Assembly: GCA_012064415.1 (NCBI GenBank)
Contig: SSNU01000144.1
Coordinates: forward strand, 237,084 to 301,083
Length of the DNA stretch: 64,000 bases
Direction of reading: 5' to 3'
From: Gyrodactylus bullatarudis
Lineage: Eukaryota; Platyhelminthes; Monogenea; Gyrodactylidea; Gyrodactylidae
Both the position numbers and the translations under genes were made by a program. Of this stretch, positions 12,301-21,989 are shown piece by piece (position 1 is the stretch's first letter; every line of letters starts with the position of its first letter). The notes below the pieces were generated by a model, which was given only the letters and a program-made list of their open reading frames with translations, did not search any database and was not told the DNA's origin.

Positions 12301-13166
12301 ATTCGTTTGCAATCCCATGCATAGTCGTGCATTACCCTTTTTCCCTAAATTTTCTTGTATGCATAGTGGAATAACAAAATTTAACAGAAACATGATTCTA
12401 TTACTATTTTCATTGAAAAACCCCTTGAAGCCTTATCAGCAAAAAAGATATTCAAAATTTTAGTGAAAACGTAGTAAAAATTCATTGAAAATCTAGCGGC
12501 ATTTTCAAAAAAGTCTGATCTTTAAACTTGAATACTATCACAGACAAGCATTTTGATACTTAATCTTATATAAAATTATGTTTAGAATTCATAGTATTAT
12601 CATTTGAGTAGGTTTTTAAAATGAGTTAAAATGATAATACTATGAATTCTAAACATAATTTTATATAAGATTAAGTATCAAAATTACAAGCTTATTGGCT
12701 TACAAGTTAGATAAAAGCAAGTTTTATTTATCAAGTTTAATTCCTTGAAGGGCTATTTCGAAGTAAAGCTTTCCATGCCTAGATGATTTCTGATTTTGGA
12801 TCAACAACTGAAGGGGTAAAATGCAAGTTTTTAAAAGGGAAGATCTCTCATAGACTAATCTTTAGTTTTCCCGAGTTTTGCCCTTTAAGAAAAAACCTTT
12901 TTACTACCTCTTATGTCTTTTATGTATTGCTGTTCCTTTTATTAGATAGTTACTCTTTCAGATACTCAAAATTCAATGATCCCCTATTGTACTGTTGATT
13001 TGTCTCTCTGTTTTCAAATCTCATCTTTTCCTTTTTAGATTTACAAGATATTATTCATTCAAAGACAAGCCTTGACACACCAACCCAGGATTCTAGTCCT
13101 ACTAACCTGCCTGGTATCAAAAGGATCCCTAAAGATTGGCCAGATCTTCCCCCAGAGGATTCCTAA
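9400..13166 (+). CDS. atg9: ATG9 autophagy lipid scramblase
   Basis: ATG9 is the multispanning membrane protein and lipid scramblase on vesicles that seed autophagosomes. Exon 1 is 9400-11842 and exon 2 is 13039-13166, giving 856 aa. Core motifs are those of the family: an N-terminal span near residues 64-88, FEPPGKCWSNLSLIPSLFL, RFDNYLIAMIHDEI, FIGK-like EPHSFVGRKWSRYAHYVLRHYNE, the LPHQLNSRL segment, LSIVATHIGFITGG, a long loop with LPDDWKENAH, and EELISPIITPFIL. About 320 C-terminal residues are Asn/Gln/Ser-rich and disordered, as in other animals. Unspliced, exon 1 runs on to a TGA at 11851. The splice at TCAA|GTATGT joins in phase to a 41-codon last exon ending WPDLPPEDS, which I prefer. 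The 1,196-nt intron contains a perfect 56-bp hairpin. It is divergent from the Ly6 gene 116 bp upstream. Confidence 0.93.
12550..12684. repeat. Perfect 56-bp inverted repeat (hairpin) in the atg9 intron
   Basis: Left arm 12550-12605 and right arm 12629-12684 are exact reverse complements over 56 nt, with a 23-nt spacer. Homology stops sharply at both outer ends (GC ahead of ATTTTGATAC, then TACAAG after). Perfect identity suggests recent insertion of a palindromic MITE-like element or a recent duplication with inversion. Confidence 0.9.
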
Positions 13167-14860
13167 ATGGGAAATATTCCTTACTAACGAGAGTTATTCT
13201 CATAAATGGCACAAGATAGATTAGAGAATTACTCCCCCTGCACTATATTTGACAATATTCACTAGACCATTTATCTTTCTTCTTCTCTCATTTATACACT
13301 TATAATTTTGGCCCAAAATCCCTTTTTATACATTTAACTTCTCGGATAAAATGTACGTTTACAGATTTGCAAACTTCAGTTCTTGTTCTATTATTCCTTT
13401 ATTCAAATCATCATTACTGCAATATAATAAAGTTTAATTATTTTTTTATAATTATTTGTTACCTGTTCGTTTGTGTGTGTGTATATTAACTATAATCAAT
13501 ACTAGTTCTAGCTCATTTACTAACCAAATCAACCGTTGAGAAATATACAATATCAGGTAAATCAACATAAAAAATTACCTTTATTTTTAGAAGATGATCC
13601 CGCACCTGATTTAACTAACAATCTAGGTTTAAAGTGAAAATTTCCCTCTATTAAAGGGCCCATCTTGGTTGTGTTGGAGCAAATCATCAAGAAGTTGAAC
13701 TACAATTCATATGCCAAAATAATGTCATGATTCTAATTTGAGAGTTAAGAAAACTACATAACCAAAAAAACTGTATAACCAAAGAAATCTTTCTCTTATC
13801 TTTCAGACTAGAAATAACTAGACTAGCCTAGACTTATTTATTGAGAAAAGAGAGATAAGTATCAAGAATTTATTGATTGAGTTGGTCTAGATGCCAGCAT
13901 GAGGAGGAGTCACTCCAGGAGAAAGGGTGGACTTTGATTCTGAAAATAATTATAAAGGAATTACTAATGAGTAGATATGTGATTCAACTACAATTTTGAA
14001 ATATTGAATAGTGGATCCCAAAAAACAGTTTTTCCTTCCCCAACAATGACCATTTCCTTGAGACAAGAGAGATGCCCTAAACTATAGGCCCGCTAGTAGA
14101 CTTGCTATCCTGGGATATATCTATCGGCGTTAAGCATGGTTAGTCAATGATCGACCTCTTTCAAAGACCATTTGTCAAGGGAGCTTATGAACTTGGACTA
14201 CACTGATACCTTGGAAAGAGAGTGTTCTATTCTCCATAAGAATGAGCTATTGAATACATAGCTACTTGGAAGTAGATATCATAAATCATAATTATATTTA
14301 AAACAAATCCATGATGAATTGTCTGTTAAGAAAAAAATCACATTTTTATCTACGGTTTTTTTATTATCTCAACCAATTTTAGATTACCAGTTATCAAAAA
14401 TTTTACAGATATTTGAAAGGCTGAATAGTTGGACACATGATCTTGATGTCAGAGCTCGGCTTCTTGCCTTTGGTGAAAGGACTGCTAGTAAATTATGCAA
14501 AACTAATTATATAATGAAATTTACAATTTTGGCGGTACTAACACTGTTTTACAATACTCTTTTATGAACTAACGGATGAGGTAACTCTTGCAGTGTGGCC
14601 CTAAACATTTGATCGATGAACATATCATCTCTGACTTTAGTGGTATGGAAGAAAGGATATCAAGAAAATATTTTAATTGAAACAAAAAGGTGTCATGATT
14701 ATACTGCAGGGAACTACAAAAAGATTAACGAAACGATGAGGTTTTTTGAACACATTGCATGTAATAACTTATTTTGGCGATGATATGATTCACGTAATTT
14801 ATCAAAAACGTCCGAAAATCCGCTTAAAATCATATTTGTAGATATATAAGAAAAGAATTT
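13167..14860. other. Intergenic, probable decayed repeats, no supported gene
   Basis: Downstream of atg9. The stretch at 13.9-14.6 kb is less AT-rich and holds an 82-codon frame (14319-14567) without recognisable motif. It resembles degraded transposon sequence more than a gene. A short frame after an AG at about 13590 (EDDPAPDLTNNLGLK) has no partner exon. Confidence 0.35.
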
Positions 14861-15923
14861 TTATTCACTAAATGTACATTTCTTTATGGTTCATCAGTAG
14901 TGACACATAAATAATGATAAAAGTTTAAAGTTCATTGAAAATAATATTTTACAATTTTTGAAAGAAATAGTAAAAGTTGAAGAAAATTAGAATAAATGTA
15001 AGCTAAAAAAACACCAAAACTCTTCAATAAATAGCAACAGTGAAGAGAAAAGTGAAAAAGCTCACATAGGCCAGGGTAATTGAAGGTTATAGGAATAATT
15101 TTTNNNNNNNNNNNNNNNNNNNNNNNNNNNNNNNNNNNNNNNNNNNNNNNNNNNNNNNNNNNNNNNNNNNNNNNNNNNNNNNNNNNNNNNNNNNNNNNNN
15201 NNNNNNNNNNNNNNNNNNNNNNNNNNNNNNNNNNNNNNNNNNNNNNNNNNNNNNNNNNNNNNNNNNNNNNNNNNNNNNNNNNNNNNNNNNNNNNNNNNNN
15301 NNNNNNNNNNNNNNNNNNNNNNNNNNNNNNNNNNNNNNNNNNNNNNNNNNNNNNNNNNNNNNNNNNNNNNNNNNNNNNNNNNNNNNNNNNNNNNNNNNNN
15401 NNNNNNNNNNNNNNNNNNNNNNNNNNNNNNNNNNNNNNNNNNNNNNNNNNNNNNNNNNNNNNNNNNNNNNNNNNNNNNNNNNNNNNNNNNNNNNNNNNNN
15501 NNNNNNNNNNNNNNNNNNNNNNNNNNNNNNNNNNNNNNNNNNNNNNNNNNNNNNNNNNNNNNNNNNNNNNNNNNNNNNNNNNNNNNNNNNNNNNNNNNNN
15601 NNNNNNNNNNNNNNNNNNNNNNNNNNNNNNNNNNNNNNNNNNNNNNNNNNNNNNNNNNNNNNNNNNNNNNNNNNNNNNNNNNNNNNNNNNNNNNNNNNNN
15701 NNNNNNNNNNNNNNNNNNNNNNNNNNNNNNNNNNNNNNNNNNNNNNNNNNNNNNNNNNNNNNNNNNNNNNNNNNNNNNNNNNNNNNNTTTATTCTAATTT
15801 TCTTCAATTTTTACTATTTCTTTCAAAAATTGTAAAATATTATTTTCAATGAACTTTAAACTTTTATCATTATTTATGTGTCACTACTGATGAACCATAA
15901 AGAAATGTACATTTAGTGAATAA
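14861..15923. repeat. Long inverted repeat enclosing an assembly gap
   Basis: The left arm 14861-14996 and right arm 15788-15923 are each 136 nt and are reverse complements with about one mismatch seen by eye. The right arm begins at the first base after the gap. A foldback element or palindrome of this type would explain why the assembler failed to close the region. Confidence 0.88.
15104..15787. other. Assembly gap (684 N)
   Basis: A run of 684 undetermined bases. Open frames crossing it are artefacts. Confidence 1.
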
Positions 15924-16379
15924 TAACTTATTGTCTACACTCCATAAAATGAGAGAAAACATTTAAAGACCAAATTTGCTACGATTCTAGAGCCAAAATC
16001 AGTTTCTAAGAAGAAGTATAAAATTTGGCCAAGGATTGAGTGCTGCTTTTTTATTCTATGGGAATGTTTACAGCACCGAATTCATGATGATGTAACAATT
16101 GAAAGTTTTTCAGTTTTCTATGAGCAGATAGTTGCGATTAGATCTGGACTAATGGGAATACGAAAGTGGTAAATTAGATAATTTTTGAAATAATGATTTA
16201 ATTGAATTTTTTCACAGGTAATCTGAAGATTGCTTTCAAATTTTTTGGACCAATAGGAATACTAAGGTTTTGAGATGAAATTGAAAAGACTTTTAGTTAT
16301 AAGGATCTCATTGATAGGAGATTCTTCAATGAAGAAGGTACTAATATTTTACAGATAAGATTTCTGATTCCATAATGGA

Positions 16380-17396
16380 TCAAAACAAATATTCCTAACA
16401 AATCTACCTGTGATCCTGCCTTGGACCTCACTCTTACAAAACTCTCCTGGGGATATCGAATATGCATCCTCTATGGTATTTCCTCTACAGCAACCGAACT
16501 CCCACTCAACTTTCTAGCTATAATCTCAGATCTGGTACTGGTTTCTCAATTCTCATACAAACAATACGGTAGTTAAGATATCGCACTTAGAATAACTTAT
16601 CCATTTTTGAAGACATGAAAAAAACCACATTATCTCTCAGTCAATTTATCCCAGATAATCATAAGTAATTTTTTAAAATAATCTTTCAATTAAATAAGAA
16701 TCTATTATTTTATATTACAACATATAAATCTGGAATGAGTTATTTTTTCTGAGCTTTGAATTTGGAAATTGGATTCAAGATCTTCAAAGAAAGTTAGCAA
16801 AAGTTTAAAGGTTCTTTAGAAGGGATTAATAGAATACTTAAATCTTTTCAATATACGAATATGGATGAAACGATGTTTGAGAAATTCGATTGAGAATTGG
16901 CGCGATTATTTATCAATGCCAGTTGAGTAACCCAAATCCTGTCAATAATATTTAACAGGGCCAAAAAATCAGGACCAAGATCAGTTGAATCGGCTAGTCA
17001 GACAATTATTTAAAAATATAGAATTGCAATCGCTTAATTATAATTATAATACAAATAATCTAAAAGCTCTTTCACATTCTTATTATCTCGGGGCTGTATT
17101 TTGAGCTTTTCATAAAAATTGTAATTTAAATTAAAACACGAATTTAGGCCTGAAAATTCACAATAGTAAGGCTTGTTCTGAAGATTAATTTTCTAACATG
17201 AACTATACCTTAAGACTTTGTCCTAAATAAGCATTTTATTGTCCAAATGATAGGTCATTATAGCAGTAATTTTACTATATATTTTAGATATGAAGACTAC
17301 TGTTCAGCACTTTTTGCCAATATAACTAAATCCTCATCCAAAGCCCTTGAACGCATTCAGTTCAAACTCATTAGGAAGTGTGTTGGTTTACTTAGC
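16380..17396 (+). mobile_element. Decayed LINE (endonuclease-like and reverse-transcriptase remnants)
   Basis: At 17295-17396 the frame DYCSALFANITKSSSKALER... (continuing IQFKLIRKCVGLL) matches the post-catalytic part of non-LTR reverse transcriptases and aligns with PYLDYGSGILCDLP / KKLERIQYIYLRTCFG in the LINE at 59.1-60.3 kb. At about 16402-16575 the frame CDPALDLTLTKLSW ... ELPLNFLAIISDLVLVS weakly resembles the end of a LINE endonuclease (a PDLTL ... SDHLPI pattern with the catalytic His lost). Frames between are broken by stops. The RT part is moderately supported and the endonuclease part is a guess. Confidence 0.5.
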
Positions 17397-18793
17397 TAAA
17401 ATGAATGCCTAATAAAAACTAGAATTTCCAAATCGAAATTAACAATATTCCTTAATGTAAACATTAAAACTTTAGGAGATTATTTTAAAAAGGTATTTTT
17501 GAAATTAAAATACATAAATTTCTTTTCCAAAAATAGAATTTAAATATTTATTAGCCAATATCATGCTTTCTTCTCTAGGCTTTCTGATAACCGTGAAAAT
17601 TTTGCTGTTTTATTGCTATTAAAACTTGACATACCCTTTCTTAAAATATTTTAGATGAAATTCTTATTCTAGAAAATTCTGATATTTTGCAATTATAATT
17701 GGTCAAGAATCTGACGAAAAAATTTCACAAAATTAATAATAAACTACTGGTTTAATTACTAAAGAATTAAAAAGCCTCGGAGAGGACATTATTTGTGTAG
17801 TTTCAGAAGCAGGCTTCTAACAAGTTGTTAACTTTGTTATTTAAAACCTACAAATAGAATACTGACACATCTTTAATTAGACAGACAATTCATCGAATTT
17901 GTTTTAAAATATAACTATAATTTTTGATAGCTTACCCAAAGCATTCATAAATCATTTGTGTCTTATGGAGACGTTCTTAGAGACAACTCATCAGTCCAAA
18001 GAGGGTAGAGAAAGTCATGAATCTCGCACAAGACGGAACAGAGAAAGACTCCAGAGCATTATCATAACACAGTATAGCCATATATACCCAAGGATAGGTT
18101 CGTGGATGCTTATATGAGAGCAGAGCTCAGTTTTGTCCCACAAAGCAAATGATCATTAATGAGAAAGGTGATGAAGTGAGTTTTGAGACAAACAAGCGTC
18201 AAAATTTCAATAATCATTGTTAGCATGGTTAATAGGGAATTTTAAACTCATCTTTAGATGCGGCTCGCTGGAAATAAAATTAATTGTTACATTCAATTTA
18301 GATTGTCAATTTGATCATTGATCAATAAAAATTTAAATAACCAGACTATGTCCAACATTACTTGACAAATTAATTTGTCATGTTGAGAACTTATTAATAT
18401 TCGTAAAAACTATTTGATTAAATATTGGTATTTATATAATAAATAACATGATTAGGCTGTAGAATCTACATTGTAGATAAGAATTTATCAAGACTGTGTG
18501 AAAATCACCTAACTCACTTGATGAATCAATTATCATAATTCCTGCGCAAAGGCCATGAGTATTTTGAGATCTGGTGATGAAATATCAGGACACATCGAAA
18601 ACATTTTCATTTCTTGAAAAGGTTAGTTTTAATTCGATAAAGACACCAACATTATGTCATTATGATAATGACATTATCAAAATTTTAAATATTTTATGAT
18701 TTAAAACAAAAATTTGATATGTAGGAAGATTTTTTATCCTTTGAATTTGAAGTCAGATAATAATTTCAATTTCAAACTTTGGCCCAGCTTGAA
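17397..18793. other. Intergenic, nothing recognised
   Basis: AT-rich sequence with no coherent coding frame or structured repeat that I could support. Confidence 0.35.
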
Positions 18794-18880
18794 CCTGGTG
18801 AGGGTGCACCTGAAGAGTTGGGAGCGGCTGAATTCCTTCCATCTGTCCATTTCTGAGTGTATTCATAAGGGCATTATTCA
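18794..18880 (-). pseudogene. Truncated duplicate of the Gly/Met-rich gene
   Basis: 87 nt match 21044-21131 of the Gly/Met-rich gene with one substitution and one 1-nt deletion, covering the MNNALMNTLRNGQN ... SSGAPSPG segment. The deletion shifts the frame. Similarity ends abruptly at both sides, with no Gly/Met repeats and no start exon, so this is a non-functional fragment. High identity implies a recent copy. Confidence 0.85.
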
Positions 18881-19217
18881 AGTTTTTTAGTAAGAGTTTA
18901 GCGAATTCAAAGTTATTACTTAATGAATATACTTTAGAGTAGTTGTATGATTTTATACTAATTTTTGACTTAGATAGACTCAATCATCTACATTTTTTTG
19001 GCTTAACTTTTACTGATGCAGCTAAAATATAAATTTCTTTATGAAGTGATTAAATTAATTTATATTCAAAAAATAAATAAAAAATTAGAGGTGAATAATT
19101 TGCTGGGATTTCTCATCTGTGTGCTTCTACTTTACAGTTTTGTCTTAATAAAACTTAGGCTTTTCTTGCAGATGAATGTTGATGAATGAAATAAGGGCAT
19201 TGTTTGGTTTCGACAAA
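18881..19217. other. Intergenic, nothing recognised
   Basis: Short AT-rich spacer between the duplicate fragment and the small Cys-rich frame. Confidence 0.35.
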
Positions 19218-19331
19218 CTAGTTGGTAATACCTTCATAGACATCGGGGACATCGGCTGCACAATCACAACAGCACCAGCAGCAACACGGACAGCAATCAG
19301 GACAGCAAAAGTAACGATAACAGACACACAT
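19218..19331 (-). CDS. Tiny cysteine-rich protein (37 aa)
   Basis: An ATG-started frame, MCVCYRYFCC ... DVYEGITN, with 15 Cys in 37 residues, mostly as CC and CCC clusters (FCCPDCCPCCCWCCCDC). The TGT/TGC-dense stretch (about 19252-19315) stands out from the 70% AT surroundings. The composition parallels the 114-aa Cys-rich gene at 23075-23419 on the same strand (shared CCP, PNCC/PDCC style). Small Cys-rich proteins of this type occur among sperm-structural and metal-binding proteins; no function can be assigned. It may be complete or the visible exon of a longer gene. Confidence 0.55.
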   Translation of the reverse strand: MCVCYRYFCCPDCCPCCCWCCCDCAADVPDVYEGITN

Positions 19332-20013
19332 AATTGGGTTTTACTGGTGTTCTTCTACAGAGTAATAAACCTCTCTCACCACTAAAAGAAGGTTTTTGAG
19401 AGAAACTTTTAAAATATAAACAATTTACTAGAGATATTTATGCTTACAGTAAAATGGTAACATGGTTAATGGACAATGTGAGAGAATAAAATAATTAATT
19501 TTTATTTAAATTTATTTAAATTGAAAATTTCACAAAGACGAGAAGAAAAAATCATACAAATTATCTTGACATCTACATACGGCTAATGAGTTAGAATAAA
19601 AAACATAATAGCTAACTAATTAGTAGTTTAATAAATTGTTAAAAAGTTTTAATTTCTAGCAGTAGGACTCATAAGTCACACATGGCCTTAACTTTAAGTT
19701 TGGGTTGCAATGTCCGCCAATGTTCCCCTTGAAACGTGAGCCCTAAGGGAATACTAATTCTTTAACTGTTTAGACAGTAGCAGTTTATGGATTAAAAACT
19801 GACACAAACTTAGTTTTCTCGAAGTAATCGGCATGATTTATTTATTAAAAACATTGTATTCATTTTATTAATTGGATTTTATTTGTATAAAAAATATAGG
19901 AAATGAATCGAAAATCTAATATGTTCCAGTTCAAAGCTCTCTTCTTCTCAGATGAAATAAGATTTAAAAAGTTGAAAATTAATACTTGAATACAATCTCG
20001 TAATGGGCTGAGA
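19332..20013. other. Intergenic, nothing recognised
   Basis: AT-rich spacer with no supported gene. Frames reaching into it from 20213 look random. Confidence 0.35.
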
Positions 20014-20358
20014 TTATTTCTGAAAAAAAATGAAAATAGTACTAACCATGCTTCTATTGTTCCTTCTATAAGTTGGCTGGGATTTTTCTGGTCGACGATA
20101 ATGGTCGTAATTATAAAAGTAATGGTGATGATGATGTCGATGACTGTCGACAGGTCTGAGCTCATTTGAACAATCAGATAACGCATCAACAAGATTGCGA
20201 GAAATTTCCCCAATCAGAAATGCATCGGTGAGAAGATGAAGATCGAACATTTTGAATGAGAAATGATTGATTGAGCAAATTTCAAGAGCTATATCAAAAG
20301 GTTTATAGCGAAACATTGAGGGATATGAAGAAGATAAATGCGCAATTAGATTTTTCAT
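20014..20358 (-). CDS. Possible small ORF downstream of the Gly/Met-rich gene
   Basis: A 114-aa frame starting MKNLIAHLSSSYPSMF and ending TIFIFFQK, with a mixed, protein-like composition and a His-rich tract (DSHRHHHHHYF). It lies just 3' of the Gly/Met-rich gene on the same strand, so it could be 3' UTR. Near its end, 20020-20046 has perfect GT...AG ends (GTTAGT ... TTTTTCAG, 27 nt) and is itself in frame. Splicing would shorten the protein to 105 aa with the same stop. No homology recognised; low confidence that it is translated. Confidence 0.3.
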   Translation of the reverse strand: MKNLIAHLSSSYPSMFRYKPFDIALEICSINHFSFKMFDLHLLTDAFLIGEISRNLVDALSDCSNELRPVDSHRHHHHHYFYNYDHYRRPEKSQPTYRRNNRSMVSTIFIFFQK

Positions 20359-20401
20359 TTGAAATGGGGTGAGGGAATATTCAATGAGGTTGAGCAGAGA
20401 C

Positions 20402-21318
20402 TTAGTTTGAGTCCTTGCTTTTTGTTTTAACCTTTTTTCCAAAGAAGGATTTTTTCGGAGGCTTCACTGGGATTTGAGAGGTCTCTTCAGCTTCAGATTT
20501 ATCATTCAACGGGGTAATACGCCGGCCGCCAACATATTCAATTGCAGATCCCGGATATCCACTGTCAGGTCCGTAAGCTGAGAATGAAATTAGAAATTAA
20601 TCTTTATGTGAGCAGTTTGGTTGATAGTTATCTGGATGAAAATATTTCACTTACGAATTGGAGCAGAATTTAGAGGACCCATGGGCTTGGACATTCCGAA
20701 ACCTTCCATGTCACCATTCATCATTGGATTTTGTAGGCCCATGAATTGATCTTGGTTACCATACGAACCCATTCCTTGATTTGGGTAGTTTCCCATATAC
20801 GGAGCGCTCATCAATTGGCCAGGCGGACCACCCATCCCAGGACCACCCATACCGGGACCTCCACCCATACCGGGACCTCCACTCATACCAGGACCTCCAC
20901 CCATCCCAGGACCGCCACCCATCCCAGGACCGCCACCCATCCCAGGACCGCCACCCATCCCAGGACCGCCTCCCATTCCACCCATATTCTGATCACCACC
21001 CATTCCTGGACTTCCTCCCATTGGTGTGCCACTTCCGGATGGCCCTGGTGAGGGTGCACCTGAAGAGTTGGGAGCAGCTGAATTCCTTCCATTCTGTCCA
21101 TTTCTGAGTGTATTCATAAGGGCATTATTCATCCGATTATTCCGAGGGTCTCCGGAGTAATCCGGCAAAGGCATTCTTCGCATATAGTCCATCTTTGATC
21201 GATAATGACGACCTCCATTTTCACCAAATATAGACTGGACTGCCTCGCATAACTCCTCCGACAATTCCCTAAGAATGGCTGCATTCATAATTAAACTGGG
21301 ATTAAATAGGTTCATCAT
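20402..21318 (-). CDS. Gly/Met-repeat protein of unknown function
   Basis: Two exons, 20655-21318 and 20402-20577, joined across a 77-nt GT-AG intron in phase, 279 aa. The start is MMNLFNPSLIMNAAILREL; residues 10-30 can form an amphipathic helix (ILRELSEELCEAVQSIF). A basic segment (HYRSKMDYMRRMPLPDY) follows, then NNRMNNALMNTLRNG, a Ser/Pro/Gly linker, and about a dozen PGMGG(G) units (20823-21000). The C-terminal part has GSAIEYVGGRR and a Lys-rich end (PVKPPKKSFFGKKVKTKSK). No catalytic motif seen. Gly/Met-rich repeats occur in structural, RNA-binding and chaperone-tail proteins, so function stays open. A recent truncated copy lies at 18794-18880. Confidence 0.72.
20823..20990 (-). repeat. 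Tandem 15-18 bp coding repeat (PGMGG units)
   Basis: Imperfect tandem units of the type CCCAGGACCGCCACCCAT, encoding MGGGPG. Some adjacent units are identical, suggesting ongoing replication slippage and length polymorphism. Confidence 0.9.
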
Positions 21319-21869
21319 TAAACGGCTTTGAATTAAGAGGCTCTGTCTTATTGCTTGAGATTGTTATTATTATGATGGTAAATTAAAAGCATGATTTGGT
21401 CCTTGTGATGCTTAGTAATGAAATAGAAAAATGAGTTTTATTACGGAAGCTTGATTTATTCACCTTTTTGACGATAACCTTTCACAGTGTGTATAACAAG
21501 AGATTATTCGCATATTTTTAACTGCTCATTTAATAGGTCATTCTTGATTTGTAAGATGTCACAAATTTCTCTTTGAAGAGATTTTGGTTAAGGAGTATTA
21601 TTTCTTCACAATTTCCGGATTCTTACAGCCCACTAGAATCGATTGAGGGGAGGCAGATTTAATCTTTCATTTTACATTTAAACCTATTTCAATATAATAT
21701 AGAAGAATAAGGTGCTTGATTCCTCTTAAAAACTTGCACTCAAACATTCGGCTGAGTTGTCGAGAAAATCAATCGGATTCTACCCAACAAGATTAGGAGC
21801 ATTTAAGTCGGATTCATTTGCCAAATGAGTATCCCTATGGTATACACTCCAATTAAAATAATCCAAATA
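21319..21869. other. Upstream region of the Gly/Met-rich gene, nothing recognised
   Basis: Should contain the promoter of the gene transcribed leftward from 21318. No element identified by eye. Confidence 0.35.
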
Positions 21870-21923
21870 TACATTTTTGGTAGACAAATACGCGCATTTC
21901 GTCATCTTTCGGAAAAGGTCATA

Positions 21924-21934
21924 GGTTCAAATCC
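21924..21934 (+). promoter_or_regulatory. RNA polymerase III B-box match
   Basis: GGTTCAAATCC fits the B-box consensus GGTTCRANYCC at every position, with no mismatch. It lies immediately upstream of helix I of the hammerhead. The flanking bases (CATA before, AAGG after) do not form a T-arm stem, so this is not a tRNA. A B-box next to a hammerhead resembles tRNA-like SINEs carrying hammerheads (Schistosoma SM-alpha type). An A-box was not clearly found. Confidence 0.6.
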
Positions 21935-21936
21935 AA

Positions 21937-21989
21937 GGTTGTGGCATACTGACGAGTCCAAAATGGGACGAAACGCGTATATACCTACC
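21937..21989 (+). ncRNA. Type I hammerhead ribozyme (short helix III)
   Basis: All core positions are present. CTGACGA at 21949-21955 is followed by helix II GTCC (21956-21959) / GGAC (21966-21969) with loop AAAATG. GAA follows at 21970-21972, then A21973-T21978 and C21974-G21977 as a 2-bp helix III with a GC loop (ACGCGT palindrome), and H17 = A21979. Predicted cleavage is between 21979 and 21980 (GUA triplet). Helix I pairs ATA (21946-21948) with TAT (21980-21982), GG (21943-21944) with CC (21984-21985) and GGT (21937-21939) with ACC (21987-21989), with a C.A mismatch and a TGT/T internal loop. The helix II stem, CTGANGAGUCC ... GGACGAAAC, is almost that of the Schistosoma hammerhead. Helix III this short usually needs dimeric folding. 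Activity untested. Confidence 0.82.

Noticed and set aside
13590..13640. Alternative last exon of atg9 (EDDPAPDLTNNLGLK)
   Set aside because: It has an AG before and a stop after, but the supported last exon at 13039-13166 already ends the protein and nothing links the two.
14932..15835. Long ORFs across the gap
   Set aside because: They consist almost wholly of undetermined bases.
15880..15905. Hammerhead-like CTGATGA ... GAAATG in the 136-bp repeat arm
   Set aside because: The intervening 8 nt cannot form helix II, and no helix I partner is seen.
20823..20990. CRISPR-like array of short repeats
   Set aside because: These are tandem coding repeats (PGMGG) without spacers, inside a spliced eukaryotic gene.
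20746..21107. Plus-strand His/Thr/Pro-rich repeat ORFs opposite the Gly/Met gene
   Set aside because: They are antisense shadows of the tandem repeat, with no independent coding signal.
21906..21945. tRNA gene suggested by GGTTCAAATCC
   Set aside because: Flanking bases do not form a T-arm stem and no acceptor stem, D-arm or anticodon arm fits. Kept as a B-box of a SINE-like element instead.
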